DNA of 64,000 bases, taken from assembly GCA_021732005.1 (NCBI GenBank), contig JAKFVT010000053.1, positions 62,001 through 126,000 of the forward strand, given 5' to 3'. This DNA is from Mycobacterium sp. (GTDB lineage Bacteria > Actinomycetota > Actinomycetes > Mycobacteriales > Mycobacteriaceae). A program made the translations under genes and the position numbers. Of this stretch, positions 1-8,967 are shown one piece after another; the stretch's first letter is position 1; the number at the start of each line of letters is the position of its first letter. The notes beneath the pieces were generated by a model. That model saw only the letters and a list, made by a program, of their open reading frames with translations, made no database searches and was not told the origin of the DNA.

Positions 1-1
1 G

Positions 2-133
2 ATCGGGTTGGGCTACTTCGTGTATTCGGAGATCCGTGCGCGCCGCCGCGAGAACGCCGCCGGCACGCAGAACCCGTCGGCACCGGTCACGGTCGAAGAC
101 AAGCTCGCCGACCGTTACGGCCGACGGCAGTGA
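2..133 (+). CDS. SURF1-family membrane protein, C-terminal fragment
   Basis: The frame is open from the window edge and stops at 131-133, giving 43 residues. They begin with a hydrophobic stretch ([11 protein letters not shown]) and continue with a basic, polar tail. SURF1 proteins end with a transmembrane helix and a short tail, and in M. tuberculosis the SURF1-like Rv2235 sits directly before the convergent cobD, as here. The family call therefore rests mainly on synteny; the visible piece is too short to prove it. It overlaps the 3' end of cobD by 47 bp, tail to tail. The 5' part lies outside the window. Confidence 0.55.
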   Translation: MGLGYFVYSEIRARRRENAAGTQNPSAPVTVEDKLADRYGRRQ

Positions 134-1049
134 ACCCGACCGCCAGCACCGCAGCGGCGAGCTGAACCACCCGCGACAAGCGCACCGAGCGGCGCAGGTC
201 CTCGATGCCCGGGACGCGCCCCTCACCGAGGGTCGGGCGGATCTCCAGCTGGTGGTGATATTGGGTGGGGCCGCCGAGGCGCACACCCAGCGCTCCGGCG
301 AATGTCGCTTCGACCACACCGGCGTTCGGGCTGGGGTGCCGGGCGGCGTCGCGGCGCCACGCCCGCAGCGCCCCGGCCGGCGAGCCGCCGACCAGTGGTG
401 CGCACACCACCACCAGCGCGCCGGCCACCCGCGCCGCCCCGAAGTTCGCGACGTCATCCAGACGTGCTGCCGCCCAACCGAATCGGGTATAGCGCGGCGA
501 GCGGTGCCCGATCATCGCATCCAGTGTGTTGACTCCGCGATACAGCAGCACACCCGGCACTCCCCCGGCCGCCGCCCACAGCAGCGGGGCGACGTGCGCG
601 TCGGAGGTGTTCTCGGCCACCGACTCCAGAGCCGCCCGGGCCAGTCCGTCGGTGTCCAGTGCCGACGGGTCGCGTCCGCACAGCGAGGGCAGCAGCGCCC
701 AGGCAGCGTCGATGTCGCCGACGGCCAGCAGGTCGGCCAGTTTCTCGCCGGTGCGGCCCAGCGTCGTTCCGCCGAGTGTTGCCCAGGTGGCGGCGGCGGT
801 CACGGCAGCCAGCGCCGGGCCGCGGGTACCGCGCTGCAGCAGCGTGCCGGTCACGGCCAGCCCGCCCAGCAGCACGCCGGTGTGCACCACGCCCGCTGCC
901 CGGCTGTCGCGATAGGTCAGCTTTTCGAGTGCGGCTGCACACCAACCGAACCCCGCCACCGGGTGGCCGTGGACGGGGTCGCCGAACGCCAGATCCGCGA
1001 GCTGGGCTGTCAGGATGCCGACACCGCGGTACCGTCTGCGCGCAAACAC
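87..1049 (-). CDS. cobD: Adenosylcobinamide-phosphate synthase CobD/CbiB
   Basis: 320 residues from a GTG start. CobD/CbiB is the membrane enzyme that attaches the aminopropanol arm to adenosylcobyric acid in cobalamin synthesis. The N-terminal pattern [19 protein letters not shown] is the family signature. Further conserved blocks are [29 protein letters not shown], the [14 protein letters not shown] segment and the [12 protein letters not shown] loop, and several hydrophobic segments fit an integral membrane protein. Length matches the family (about 310-320). It corresponds to M. tuberculosis Rv2236c. The next gene on the plus strand starts only 45 bp away, so the two are divergently transcribed from a compact promoter region. 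Confidence 0.93.
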   Translation of the reverse strand: MFARRRYRGVGILTAQLADLAFGDPVHGHPVAGFGWCAAALEKLTYRDSRAAGVVHTGVLLGGLAVTGTLLQRGTRGPALAAVTAAATWATLGGTTLGRTGEKLADLLAVGDIDAAWALLPSLCGRDPSALDTDGLARAALESVAENTSDAHVAPLLWAAAGGVPGVLLYRGVNTLDAMIGHRSPRYTRFGWAAARLDDVANFGAARVAGALVVVCAPLVGGSPAGALRAWRRDAARHPSPNAGVVEATFAGALGVRLGGPTQYHHQLEIRPTLGEGRVPGIEDLRRSVRLSRVVQLAAAVLAVGFTAVGRNGRRACLRP

Positions 1050-1094
1050 CCCGGCACTCTCTCACACGTGATGTACTGCCCTGATGAGGCCGCG

Positions 1095-1910
1095 ATGACG
1101 CGACCCCCGACGCGGGTCTCGGACTTGCTCAACCCGGCCGCGGTGCTTGCGCCCGCCGCCAACGTCATCATGCAGCTGGCCCACCCCGGCATCGGCTACG
1201 GCGTCCTGGAGAGCCCGGTGGACAGCGGGAACGTCTACAAGCATCCGATCAAGCGGGCCCGCACCACGGGCACCTATCTCGCGGCGGCCACCATCGGCAC
1301 CGACGCCGACCGAGCGCTGATCCGCTCGGCGGTCGACACCGCGCACGCCAAGGTCCGTTCCACCGAGTCGAGCCCGGTGTCCTACCGCGCCTTCGACCCG
1401 AAGCTTCAGCTGTGGGTGGCGGCCTGCCTGTACCGCTACTACGTCGACCAGCACGAGTTCCTCTACGGCCCGCTCGACGTCGCCGCCGCCGACGCGGTGT
1501 ATGCCGACGCCAGCCGGCTCGGCACCACGCTGCAGGTGCGTGAGGGCATGTGGCCTGCCGACCGCGCCGCCTTCGACGAATACTGGACGCGGTCGCTGGA
1601 CGATTTGTCGATCGACCCGCCGGTCCGCGAGCATCTGAAAGGTGTTGCGGGAATGGCATTCATGCCTTTCCCGATCCGGGAGACACTCGGCCGGTTCAAT
1701 CTGTTCGCCACCGTCGGTTTCCTGCCGTCCGAATTCCGGACGATGATGCGCCTGCCGTGGAGCGCCGGACAGCAACGCCGCTTCGAGTGGCTGCTCGCCG
1801 CGCTGCGGCTCGCCGACCGGCTGATCCCGCACCAGGCCTGGATTCTCGGGTACCAGCTCTACCTCTGGGACATGCGGGCCAGGGCGCGCCGGGGACAGCG
1901 GATCGTCTGA
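1095..1910 (+). CDS. DUF2236 (oxygenase MpaB-like) protein, Rv2237-like
   Basis: 271 residues from ATG 1095; an in-frame ATG at 1071 would add eight residues. The sequence fits the DUF2236/MpaB-like family: an N-terminal [19 protein letters not shown] block, a central [20 protein letters not shown] block and a C-terminal [19 protein letters not shown] block. Members are heme-type oxygenase-like proteins, and conserved His residues (in LAHP and in DQHE) are plausible ligands; that role is family knowledge, not shown here. M. tuberculosis has Rv2237 in the same place beside cobD. The reading frame extends far upstream of 1071, but that part only mirrors cobD on the other strand. Confidence 0.8.
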   Translation: MTRPPTRVSDLLNPAAVLAPAANVIMQLAHPGIGYGVLESPVDSGNVYKHPIKRARTTGTYLAAATIGTDADRALIRSAVDTAHAKVRSTESSPVSYRAFDPKLQLWVAACLYRYYVDQHEFLYGPLDVAAADAVYADASRLGTTLQVREGMWPADRAAFDEYWTRSLDDLSIDPPVREHLKGVAGMAFMPFPIRETLGRFNLFATVGFLPSEFRTMMRLPWSAGQQRRFEWLLAALRLADRLIPHQAWILGYQLYLWDMRARARRGQRIV

Positions 1911-1927
1911 TACCACCAAGGGGTCAC

Positions 1928-3637
1928 ATGTCCAGCAAAATCCTCACCGCCGCAACAGTCATCACGATGGACCCCGACCAGCCGCGGGCGGAGGCCGTCG
2001 CCGTTGCCGACGGGCTGATCGTGGCGGTCGGATCATTGGCGCAGTGCCAGGCGCGGTGCCCGGACGCCGAGCTGATCGACACCGGTGCGGCCGCTTTGTT
2101 GCCGGGATTCGTTGAACCGCACAGCCATCCGGTGATGAGCGGTGTCGCCACCCAGCCGCCGGCCCGCTCGATTGCACCATGGGATGCACCGACCTGGCAG
2201 GACGTCGAGGCGATTTTCGCCGATGCGATCGCCACTACAGACCCGGCCACCCCGCTGTTGTTCGCGGGCTTCGACGCACTGCTGCACAAGCGTCCCTCCC
2301 CGAAGGCTCCCGAACTCGACCGGATCTTCGGCGAGCGGCTCGCCGTGGTCACCGACAATTCCGGCCACGGGGTGTACTTCAACACCGCCGTGATGAAGCA
2401 GCGGGGCTGGAATGTCAATGTTCCTACCGATCCGGTCGGCGCTCACTTCGGCCGAAATGCCGACAGCAGTCTCAACGGTCAGGGATTCGAAACCGCGGTG
2501 CTGCTCGCCGTCGCCGGGCCGATCCTGGCTCAGCTGGGCAACCCCTTGGTCAGCGGGGCCGAGTACTACGCCTGGATGTCGCGCGGCGGCTACACCTCGA
2601 CGTCCGACATGACCTACGACCCGAAGTTCAAGGGCGCCTACGAAACCCTGGCGACGGCGCCGTCCTGCCCGCTTCGGGTGAGCATGTGGGAGATGTCGAC
2701 CACCGAGACCTACAACAATGCCGAAACCTTCGGTGTCGCTGAGCAATTACTGGTCAAGCAGGGCGTCAAGTTGTGGACCGACGGCTCGCCCTGGATCGGC
2801 AACATCGCGATCTCCTTTCCCTATCTGAGCACCGAGGCGACCAGAACCGCCGGCATCGACCCGGCGGTGGCCGGCGGCCCGCAGTCGATGAACTACTCCC
2901 GCGAGCAGCTCGACACCGTCCTGGATGTCGCTGCTCCCACCGGCTGGCAGATGGCCTTTCACGCCAACGGTGATCTCGCCATCGAATTGGCGCTCGACGC
3001 CTATGAGGGCGCCCTGAATCGCCACAACCTGCTTGGCACCGACCATCGTTGGCGGCTGGAGCATCTCGGGGCGGGCACCCGCACACAGTTCGACCGGGCA
3101 GCACGACTCGGCGTGCATGTCTCGATGGCGCCGTTCCAGTACTACTACTGGGGCGATCTGCTCGACGGGCAGATCTTCGATCACGAGCACGGCAGCAAGT
3201 GGGGGGCCTTCGCCGACGCGGTGGCCTCAGGTGCAGTGGTCTCGCTGCACAACGACGGGTCGGTGTCGCCGCCGACCCCGGTGCTCAATATCCAGACCGC
3301 GGTGACCCGGCGCACCAGGGCCGGCAGCATTCACGGCGCCGAGCAATGCATCAGCCTCGACCACGCCCTGCGGGCGCACACCATCAACGCTGCCCGGACG
3401 CTGCACCGCGACAATCTGATCGGCTCGCTCGAGGTGGGTAAGCTCGCCGATTTCGTCGAGCTGGCCGCCGACCCCTACGCGGTGGATCCCGCCGATCTGG
3501 CGGACAAGGCCACGGTGGGCGGCACATGGTTGAGCGGTGAGCGTATCGATCTGGACGCGTTCGTCGGCGCGGTCCGCGGCACCGATCCGGGTCCGCATGA
3601 ACATTTGATGGACCATCCCCGTCATAAGTGTTGTTAG
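1928..3637 (+). CDS. YtcJ-like metal-dependent amidohydrolase (Amidohydro_3)
   Basis: 569 residues from ATG 1928. It opens with the small beta-sandwich typical of the family (ILTAATVITMDPDQPRAEAV), followed by the first metal motif PGFVEPHSHP (H-x-H). Later blocks are FHANGDLAIE, WRLEHLGAG and SLHNDGSVSPP, placing metal-binding or catalytic His and Asp residues as in cyclic amidohydrolases of the YtcJ/atzC type. The C-terminus returns to the sandwich (IGSLEVGKLADFVELAADP). No signal peptide, so cytoplasmic. Substrate cannot be told. It starts 17 bp after the DUF2236 gene and is followed 23 bp later by a VOC-fold gene, so the three probably form one transcript. Confidence 0.88.
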   Translation: MSSKILTAATVITMDPDQPRAEAVAVADGLIVAVGSLAQCQARCPDAELIDTGAAALLPGFVEPHSHPVMSGVATQPPARSIAPWDAPTWQDVEAIFADAIATTDPATPLLFAGFDALLHKRPSPKAPELDRIFGERLAVVTDNSGHGVYFNTAVMKQRGWNVNVPTDPVGAHFGRNADSSLNGQGFETAVLLAVAGPILAQLGNPLVSGAEYYAWMSRGGYTSTSDMTYDPKFKGAYETLATAPSCPLRVSMWEMSTTETYNNAETFGVAEQLLVKQGVKLWTDGSPWIGNIAISFPYLSTEATRTAGIDPAVAGGPQSMNYSREQLDTVLDVAAPTGWQMAFHANGDLAIELALDAYEGALNRHNLLGTDHRWRLEHLGAGTRTQFDRAARLGVHVSMAPFQYYYWGDLLDGQIFDHEHGSKWGAFADAVASGAVVSLHNDGSVSPPTPVLNIQTAVTRRTRAGSIHGAEQCISLDHALRAHTINAARTLHRDNLIGSLEVGKLADFVELAADPYAVDPADLADKATVGGTWLSGERIDLDAFVGAVRGTDPGPHEHLMDHPRHKCC

Positions 3638-3660
3638 ACCCACCATCAGAAGGGTGTCCC

Positions 3661-4062
3661 ATGTCGTTTCCCACTCTTGGCCATGTCGCAATCACGGTGC
3701 GTGACCTATCAGTGAGCGTGCCCTGGTATCGAGCGCTCATCGGGTCGGATCCGGTGCTCGACGAGGACACCGACGCCGGCTTCCATCATTCGGTGTTCCT
3801 GCTCGACAACGGCACCCTGTTCGGGGTGCACCAACACACCACTGCCCCGTCGGATCAGCCGTTCAGCGAGCACAACGTCGGCCTGGATCACGTTGGTTTC
3901 GCCTGCGCGGAGCGCGCCGACCTCGAGCGCTGGCAAGCCCGTCTCGACGAGCTGGGCATCAGACACGGCGGAATCGTGGACGCAGACTACGGTTCCGGGC
4001 TGAGCTTCCGCGATCCCGACGGCATCACGCTGGAGTTCTTTGCGCCGGCGGCTCAGGCCTGA
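3661..4062 (+). CDS. VOC-family (glyoxalase/dioxygenase-fold) protein
   Basis: 133 residues, starting at the ATG opening MSFPTLGHVAITVRDL. It shows the paired beta-alpha-beta-beta-beta modules of the vicinal oxygen chelate fold: HVAITVRDLSVSVPWYR at the N-terminus and LDHVGFACAERADLERW in the second half, closing with SFRDPDGITLEFFAP. The His in HVAIT, the His in LDHVGF and the Glu in TLEFF are the usual metal-ligand positions. Function within this broad family (glyoxalase, dioxygenase, resistance protein) is not decidable. It probably belongs to the amidohydrolase operon and converges on the DUF4185 gene with a 10-bp overlap of the 3' ends. Confidence 0.85.
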   Translation: MSFPTLGHVAITVRDLSVSVPWYRALIGSDPVLDEDTDAGFHHSVFLLDNGTLFGVHQHTTAPSDQPFSEHNVGLDHVGFACAERADLERWQARLDELGIRHGGIVDADYGSGLSFRDPDGITLEFFAPAAQA

Positions 4063-5495
4063 ACCGCGGCGCCGCCCAGCGTCGTCTTCATCAGCAGCAC
4101 GTTGTAGCTGCCCCAGACCGACATGTTCCAGTAGATGTCCTGGCCGGTGGACCACGGGTCCATCATCGGGGCGTAGAGCCCCGGATACTGCGCCGAGGTC
4201 ACCAGCGTGGTAGGTGCCGACCAGGTGCCCTGCGGTGTGTCGGCGGTGCGGATGATCACGCTGCCGACGCTGCTCGAGTACATCGCCACGTACTTGTTCA
4301 GGTAGGTGTTGTACTGCACCGACAGCTCGCTGACATGCCCGCTGGGGCCGCCCACGCCGAAGACGCCCGCCACCCAGCTGCCGAAGAACAAGCCCAGCTG
4401 CCCCAGGATTCCGCCGGCGTACTGATTGCTTCGGGTGGTCGGCAGGATGGGCACCGCGGCGCCGGGCTTGCCCGCCACCCAGTCGGTGCCGTTCCAATAC
4501 TGGTATTTCGTCAGATCGAGGATGTCGGCCTCACTCACCCGTGACAGATAGGCCGAGCCGAGCCGACCCGACGGGGTGCCGTAGGAGAACACGTAGCCCG
4601 CGTCCGGCGAATCCGCGGGCGGCTTGACGAAGGCGCCCTGCTGAAAGTTCTGATTTCCGTACACGAATGGGGTGGACGAGCGCAGCCAGCTCGCGGCCCG
4701 GACAGTCTGCGGCGCGACCGTCCAGTTCTGACCGTTGTCGTCGGAGTAGGCAATCGCGGAGTAGTTGGTGGTCCAGGCGCCGCCGAAGTCCCAGGACCGT
4801 ACCGACATGAAGTTCACGTATTGCCTTGCGCCGTAGTGGTTGTCGTACGGCACCGAGATGGCGGCGGTCGGAATGACCGTCACCTGGGAACCGAACGGCC
4901 CCAGACTGCGGGCACTGCCGGCGATCACCTGCTTGGACGCCCCCGGCGATGCCAGCGGCGATCCGGCGAACGGGTCCGTGGTCGAACCGGGTGCAAACAC
5001 ACGGTTGATCGGATCAGTGGTGCGCAGCAGTACGTTGGAGCGCCAGTTGCCGGTCATGTTCGGGCCGCTGAACGTGTCACCGAAGATCATCAGCACCTGA
5101 CGCTTGTCCCCGGCCATGCCGTTGTCCCACATGATCCCGACGTCGGTGCCGTAGACGCCAAATCTGCCAGGCGTGGCGGTGTTGGGTCCGGTCACCCAGC
5201 CGACCTTGGTGGTGACCGGCGACATGGCGACCGCGGCCGCGCTCGTACGTAACGTGACCGCCCGAGATTGTCTGGCCGGCAACTGCTTTGACGGCCGAGG
5301 CGCGGCGGTCGCCGCGGGTTTGGTTCGTTGAGGATGACCGACGGCCGAGTGGGTGGCCGACGACGAGTGGGTGGCCGAAGACCCGGACTCCGCCGAGTCG
5401 GCAGAGGCGACGCCACAGCCTGCAGTCACTGCGGCGCCGACACCCAACGCCACTGCGAAGCCGCCGATCCCCCCGATATACGCCGCTGTGCGCAT
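4053..5495 (-). CDS. Secreted DUF4185-domain protein
   Basis: 480 residues from the ATG at 5495. An upstream in-frame start exists, but only this one gives a clean signal peptide (MRTAAYIGGIGGFAVALGVG..., Ala-rich, ending GVASADS). A Ser/Thr/Pro-rich linker covers roughly residues 35-95. From about residue 110 on the sequence resembles DUF4185, a sugar-hydrolase-like beta-propeller fold, with blocks such as DVGIMWDNGMAGDKRQVLMIFGD, SVRSWDFGGAWTTNYSAIAYSDDNGQNW and AMYSSSVGSVIIRTADTPQGTW. The last two resemble the Asp-box style of sialidase-like propellers. The role is probably extracellular glycan handling, but this is inference. The Cys in TAGCGVASA is not in a convincing lipobox. Confidence 0.82.
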   Translation of the reverse strand: MRTAAYIGGIGGFAVALGVGAAVTAGCGVASADSAESGSSATHSSSATHSAVGHPQRTKPAATAAPRPSKQLPARQSRAVTLRTSAAAVAMSPVTTKVGWVTGPNTATPGRFGVYGTDVGIMWDNGMAGDKRQVLMIFGDTFSGPNMTGNWRSNVLLRTTDPINRVFAPGSTTDPFAGSPLASPGASKQVIAGSARSLGPFGSQVTVIPTAAISVPYDNHYGARQYVNFMSVRSWDFGGAWTTNYSAIAYSDDNGQNWTVAPQTVRAASWLRSSTPFVYGNQNFQQGAFVKPPADSPDAGYVFSYGTPSGRLGSAYLSRVSEADILDLTKYQYWNGTDWVAGKPGAAVPILPTTRSNQYAGGILGQLGLFFGSWVAGVFGVGGPSGHVSELSVQYNTYLNKYVAMYSSSVGSVIIRTADTPQGTWSAPTTLVTSAQYPGLYAPMMDPWSTGQDIYWNMSVWGSYNVLLMKTTLGGAAVQA

Positions 5496-5724
5496 GGCGT
5501 CCCCCTGTCGTTGCCCGTCCAGTATTTGCCGGTCGGCCGCCGAGTGGGGGGATTTACGCTGAACTGCCCGACGCCGCGTCCCCCGATCGGTGGATGCACA
5601 ATTCGTCCCACTCACCATCCGCTCGGCGGACAGACGAGCGACATGGCCGAGCGCACGATTCGTGTCGAGCCTCGCTCAATCAGAGCGGACCACACACCAC
5701 AGAACTGACAACTCGGAGGACACG

Positions 5725-5961
5725 ATGACTGCACAGATCTCGAAGCGTGCCACAGGACTTTTCGCCAGTGCCGTCGCCGCCGGCGCGCTGGCCCTCGGCC
5801 TGAGCCTCGCCCCCACCGCAAGCGCAGCCGACGGCTGCGGAATCGGCTACCACCTGGACGGCCCCAACTGCGTCCTGAATGTGCCCGGCCCCAACGCGCA
5901 CTTCATCAGCCCCAACTGCTGGATCAACGTCAACAACGACGAACGCTGCTACGCGCCGTAG
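5725..5961 (+). CDS. Small exported Cys-containing protein
   Basis: 78 residues. A strong ribosome site (GGAGGA, 5715-5720) precedes ATG 5725. A canonical signal peptide (KRATGLFASAVAAGALALGL, then PTASA/ADG) predicts release of a mature chain of about 45 residues. The mature chain carries four Cys (DGCGIG, NCVLN, NCWIN, RCYAP), enough for two disulfides, plus several Asn, Pro and Gly. Many mycobacteria encode small secreted proteins of this kind with unknown function. It is divergent from the DUF4185 gene, sharing a 229-bp intergenic region in which I could not assign promoters. Confidence 0.75.
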   Translation: MTAQISKRATGLFASAVAAGALALGLSLAPTASAADGCGIGYHLDGPNCVLNVPGPNAHFISPNCWINVNNDERCYAP

Positions 5962-6050
5962 CCCCGGAAGGGATAATTACGACGCTCGATCGGGCTCATT
6001 GCGGCACAAGGTCACACCAACGCCTGGCGGAGGTCAATACCTTGTGCCGC

Positions 6051-7496
6051 ATGAGCACCCACCACAACACATTCCTGATCGGCGGCCGGTGGACCACACC
6101 GAGCTCGAACGAAGAGATCGTTGTGGTCTCCCCCAACGACGAGCAGCGACTGGGCACCGTCGCCGCCGGCGTCGAGGCCGACATCGACGCGGCCGTCTGC
6201 GCCGCCCGGGCGGCATTCGACGCCGGCGTCGGCTGGCCCAACTGGCCCGCCGACAAACGGGCCGCGGCGATGGAATCCCTTGCCGATGCCCTCGACCGCC
6301 GCAGCGGACAACTCGCCCACGCCGTCAGTGCCCAGAACGGCATGCCCATCGCGATCGCACGTCAGCTCGAGGCGGTATTCCCCTCGGTGCTGCTGCGGTA
6401 TTACGCACAACTGTGCGCCGAGCAATCCGACACCGAACGCCCTGGCCTGCTGGGCGGTTCGACGACCATCACCCGGACGCCGGTCGGTGTCGTGGCCGCG
6501 ATCGTGCCGTGGAACTTCCCGCAGGTGCTGAGCGCGTTCAAATACGCGCCGGGTCTCGCGGCGGGGTGCACGTTCGTCATCAAGCCGGCACCGGAGACGG
6601 TGTTCGACGCCGCCCTGTTCGCCGACGCCGTCGCCGAGTCCGACATCCCGCCCGGCGTGATCAACGTGGTACCCGGCGGCAGCCGAACCGGTGCCTACCT
6701 GGTTGCGCATCCCGGTGTCGACAAAGTGGCGTTCACCGGTTCGACGCACGTCGGCCGTGAGATAGCGCGGGTATGTGGCGATTTGTTGCGCCCGGTCACG
6801 CTGGAACTCGGCGGCAAGTCCGCGGCCATCATCCTCGACGACGCCGACCTCGATCTGGGTGTGATCGGCGAAAAGCTCTTCGCCGCAACACTGCTCAACA
6901 ATGGCCAGACCTGCTTCATCGGGACTCGGATACTCGCACCTCGAAGCCGCTACGCCGATGTCGTCGACACCGTCACCGCCCTGGCCGCGTCGTTGACCGT
7001 CGGTGATTCACTGGATCCAGCCACCCAGATCGGTCCGCTGGTCAGCGCCCGCCAGCGCGACCGCGTCGAGTCCGCGATCGCCGCCGCCGCACAGCGCGGG
7101 GCGCGGATGACCACCGGCGGCACCCGGACGCCGGAACGCGACACCGGGTGGTTCGTCGCGCCAACGGTTTTCGCCGATGTCGACAACGACGACGCGATCG
7201 CCCGGGAGGAGATCTTCGGCCCGGTGCTGACGATCATCGGCTACGACGACGATGACGACGCCGTGCGGATCGCGAATGCCAACGCCTACGGCCTCGGCGG
7301 GTCGGTGTGGACCACCGACCCGGAGCGAGGGCTGGCCGTCGCACGCGGCATGCGGTCCGGAACAGTGGGGATCAACCATTACCTGCCCGATCCGACAGCA
7401 CCGTTCGGCGGCGTCAAGGCCAGTGGGCTGGGCAGAGAACTCGGACCTGAAGGACTGGCCGCCTACCAGGAGATCAAGTCGATCTATCGCGGCTGA
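6051..7496 (+). CDS. NAD(P)-dependent aldehyde dehydrogenase
   Basis: 481 residues from ATG 6051 (an in-frame TTG lies three codons upstream). Clear ALDH superfamily features: the NAD-binding region IVPWNFP, KPAPETVFDA and FTGSTHVGREIA; the active-site Glu in VTLELGGKSAA; the catalytic Cys in NNGQTCFIGTRI; and EEIFGPVLT near the C-terminus. It oxidises an aldehyde to the acid; the substrate is not evident. It faces the P450 gene convergently, so a shared pathway (alcohol or terpenoid oxidation, for example) is only a possibility. Length is standard for the family. Confidence 0.93.
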   Translation: MSTHHNTFLIGGRWTTPSSNEEIVVVSPNDEQRLGTVAAGVEADIDAAVCAARAAFDAGVGWPNWPADKRAAAMESLADALDRRSGQLAHAVSAQNGMPIAIARQLEAVFPSVLLRYYAQLCAEQSDTERPGLLGGSTTITRTPVGVVAAIVPWNFPQVLSAFKYAPGLAAGCTFVIKPAPETVFDAALFADAVAESDIPPGVINVVPGGSRTGAYLVAHPGVDKVAFTGSTHVGREIARVCGDLLRPVTLELGGKSAAIILDDADLDLGVIGEKLFAATLLNNGQTCFIGTRILAPRSRYADVVDTVTALAASLTVGDSLDPATQIGPLVSARQRDRVESAIAAAAQRGARMTTGGTRTPERDTGWFVAPTVFADVDNDDAIAREEIFGPVLTIIGYDDDDDAVRIANANAYGLGGSVWTTDPERGLAVARGMRSGTVGINHYLPDPTAPFGGVKASGLGRELGPEGLAAYQEIKSIYRG

Positions 7497-7501
7497 TTCG
7501 G

Positions 7502-7535
7502 GGCCGACGAACTTCTTGTCCCCGTCTAGTCGGCC
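7502..7535. terminator. Inverted repeat between convergent ALDH and P450 genes
   Basis: A seven-base inverted repeat, GGCCGAC at 7502-7508 and GTCGGCC at 7529-7535, flanks a 20-base loop in the 29-bp space between the two stop codons and reaches just past the P450 stop. It could act as a bidirectional hairpin. There is no U-tract and the loop is long, so confidence is low. Confidence 0.25.
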
Positions 7536-8794
7536 GGCGTGAACGTGATGTGCAGCTCGCTGAGCCCGCGCATGATGAAGGTCGGCTCGTAGCTGTAGTG
7601 CCGGTCCCCGGCGGGGCCGTGGTCGGCTTCGGAGATCGTGATGTCCTTCATCCGGTCCAGGATCCGATTCAACGAAATCCGGCCTTCCGCCCGCGCCAGC
7701 GGAGCACCGGGACACGAATGCGCCCCGCGGATGAACGCGATGTGTTCGCGGACATTCGGCCGGTCGGCCCGGAACTCGTGCGGGCTCTCGAACTTGCTTG
7801 CGTCCCGGTTGCATGCCCCGGGCAGCAGCATCACGATCGTTCCGGCCGGGACCGTCACGTCGCCGATCGTGGTGGTGACGCGGGCCATCCGGAAGTGCGC
7901 CTTGACGGGACTTTCCATTCGCAATGTCTCTTCGCAGAAGGCCGGAACCTTGCTGCGGTCGTTGCGTAACAACTCCTCGACTCCCGGGTTGTCACCGATG
8001 AACCGCACCGCAGAGCTGACCAGCTTCGTCGTTGTCTCGCTGCCGGCGGCGAACAGGAACGTCGAGAGGTTCACCACGTCTTCGAGATCGGGTGTCGATC
8101 CGTCGTCGTATTTGGCGAGCGCCAGTCCGGTGAGAACGTCCTCGCGCGGGGTGCGCCGGCGTTCGTCGAGGTAGCGGTAGAACCTCTCGTTCAGCCACTC
8201 CAGCGGATTGTGGGATGTCGGCGCGTCCTTGCCGACCTCGCCGACGATCTGATCGGCGAAGACGAGCTTGAATTCCTCGTGATCCTCGGCCGGTACACCC
8301 AGCAGATCGGCGATGACCAACAGCGAGAACGGTTTTGCGTAGTCGGTCAGGAACTCGCACTCACCCTTGGCCAGGAAGGTATCCAGCTGCTGATCGGCCA
8401 GCCGCCACATGAAGTCTTCGTTCTCTTTGAGGCGTTTGGGGGTGAGCAGTGTGTTCATCAGGCTGCGGGTACGGGTGTGCCGCGGTGGATCTTGCAACGC
8501 GATATGTTCGGACATCGGCGCACTGGGGCCGTGCTGTTCGATGAGCTCCGATACGTCGTCGCTCTCGCCCGTGGTGATGGGCATACCCGAGAACGGTCCC
8601 GACACCGAGACGCACGACGAGAAAGCCGGGTTCTTGTATACGCTCAGCGCTGCGTCGTATCCGGTGACAGCCAGCACGTTGAAGGCCGTGGCCGGCGTCA
8701 CCGGGCACTTCGCCCGCAGGTGGTCGAAGTAGGGGTATGGGTCGGGGACCAGCGACTGATCGGTGAAAAAATCCACCACGTCGAAATCGGTCAC
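7526..8794 (-). CDS. Cytochrome P450 (class I, bacterial)
   Basis: 422 residues from the GTG at 8794, preceded by a GAGGAG ribosome site; the open frame runs further upstream but without P450-like sequence. Diagnostic motifs are all present: the I-helix oxygen-activation motif FAAGSETTTKL, the K-helix ExxR in EETLRMES, and the heme-ligand loop FIRGAHSCPGAPLARAEG with the proximal Cys. It is soluble with no membrane anchor. Such enzymes need ferredoxin and reductase partners, none of which are nearby. The CYP family cannot be named from reading alone. The 173 bp upstream hold only its promoter region as far as I can see. Confidence 0.93.
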   Translation of the reverse strand: MTDFDVVDFFTDQSLVPDPYPYFDHLRAKCPVTPATAFNVLAVTGYDAALSVYKNPAFSSCVSVSGPFSGMPITTGESDDVSELIEQHGPSAPMSEHIALQDPPRHTRTRSLMNTLLTPKRLKENEDFMWRLADQQLDTFLAKGECEFLTDYAKPFSLLVIADLLGVPAEDHEEFKLVFADQIVGEVGKDAPTSHNPLEWLNERFYRYLDERRRTPREDVLTGLALAKYDDGSTPDLEDVVNLSTFLFAAGSETTTKLVSSAVRFIGDNPGVEELLRNDRSKVPAFCEETLRMESPVKAHFRMARVTTTIGDVTVPAGTIVMLLPGACNRDASKFESPHEFRADRPNVREHIAFIRGAHSCPGAPLARAEGRISLNRILDRMKDITISEADHGPAGDRHYSYEPTFIMRGLSELHITFTPAD

Positions 8795-8967
8795 AACAAG
8801 AAGCTCCTCAATTCGCTTATTAGGCAACCGATTTGATCTCGGCGTACTGGTCGAACTCGGTGACGCCACTGAGCCAGCCCCACTTACCCCGACCAGAAAC
8901 CTAACTTTTGTTCGCACCCTACTGAGTCGCTTCTGTGCAGTCAACGACCGCGGTCGAACCGAGCCGT

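Noticed and set aside
36-1070. Long plus-strand frame continuing upstream of the DUF2236 gene
   Set aside because: It mirrors cobD on the other strand, is Arg/Pro/Gln-rich and has no family features; only the part from 1071 or 1095 is coding.
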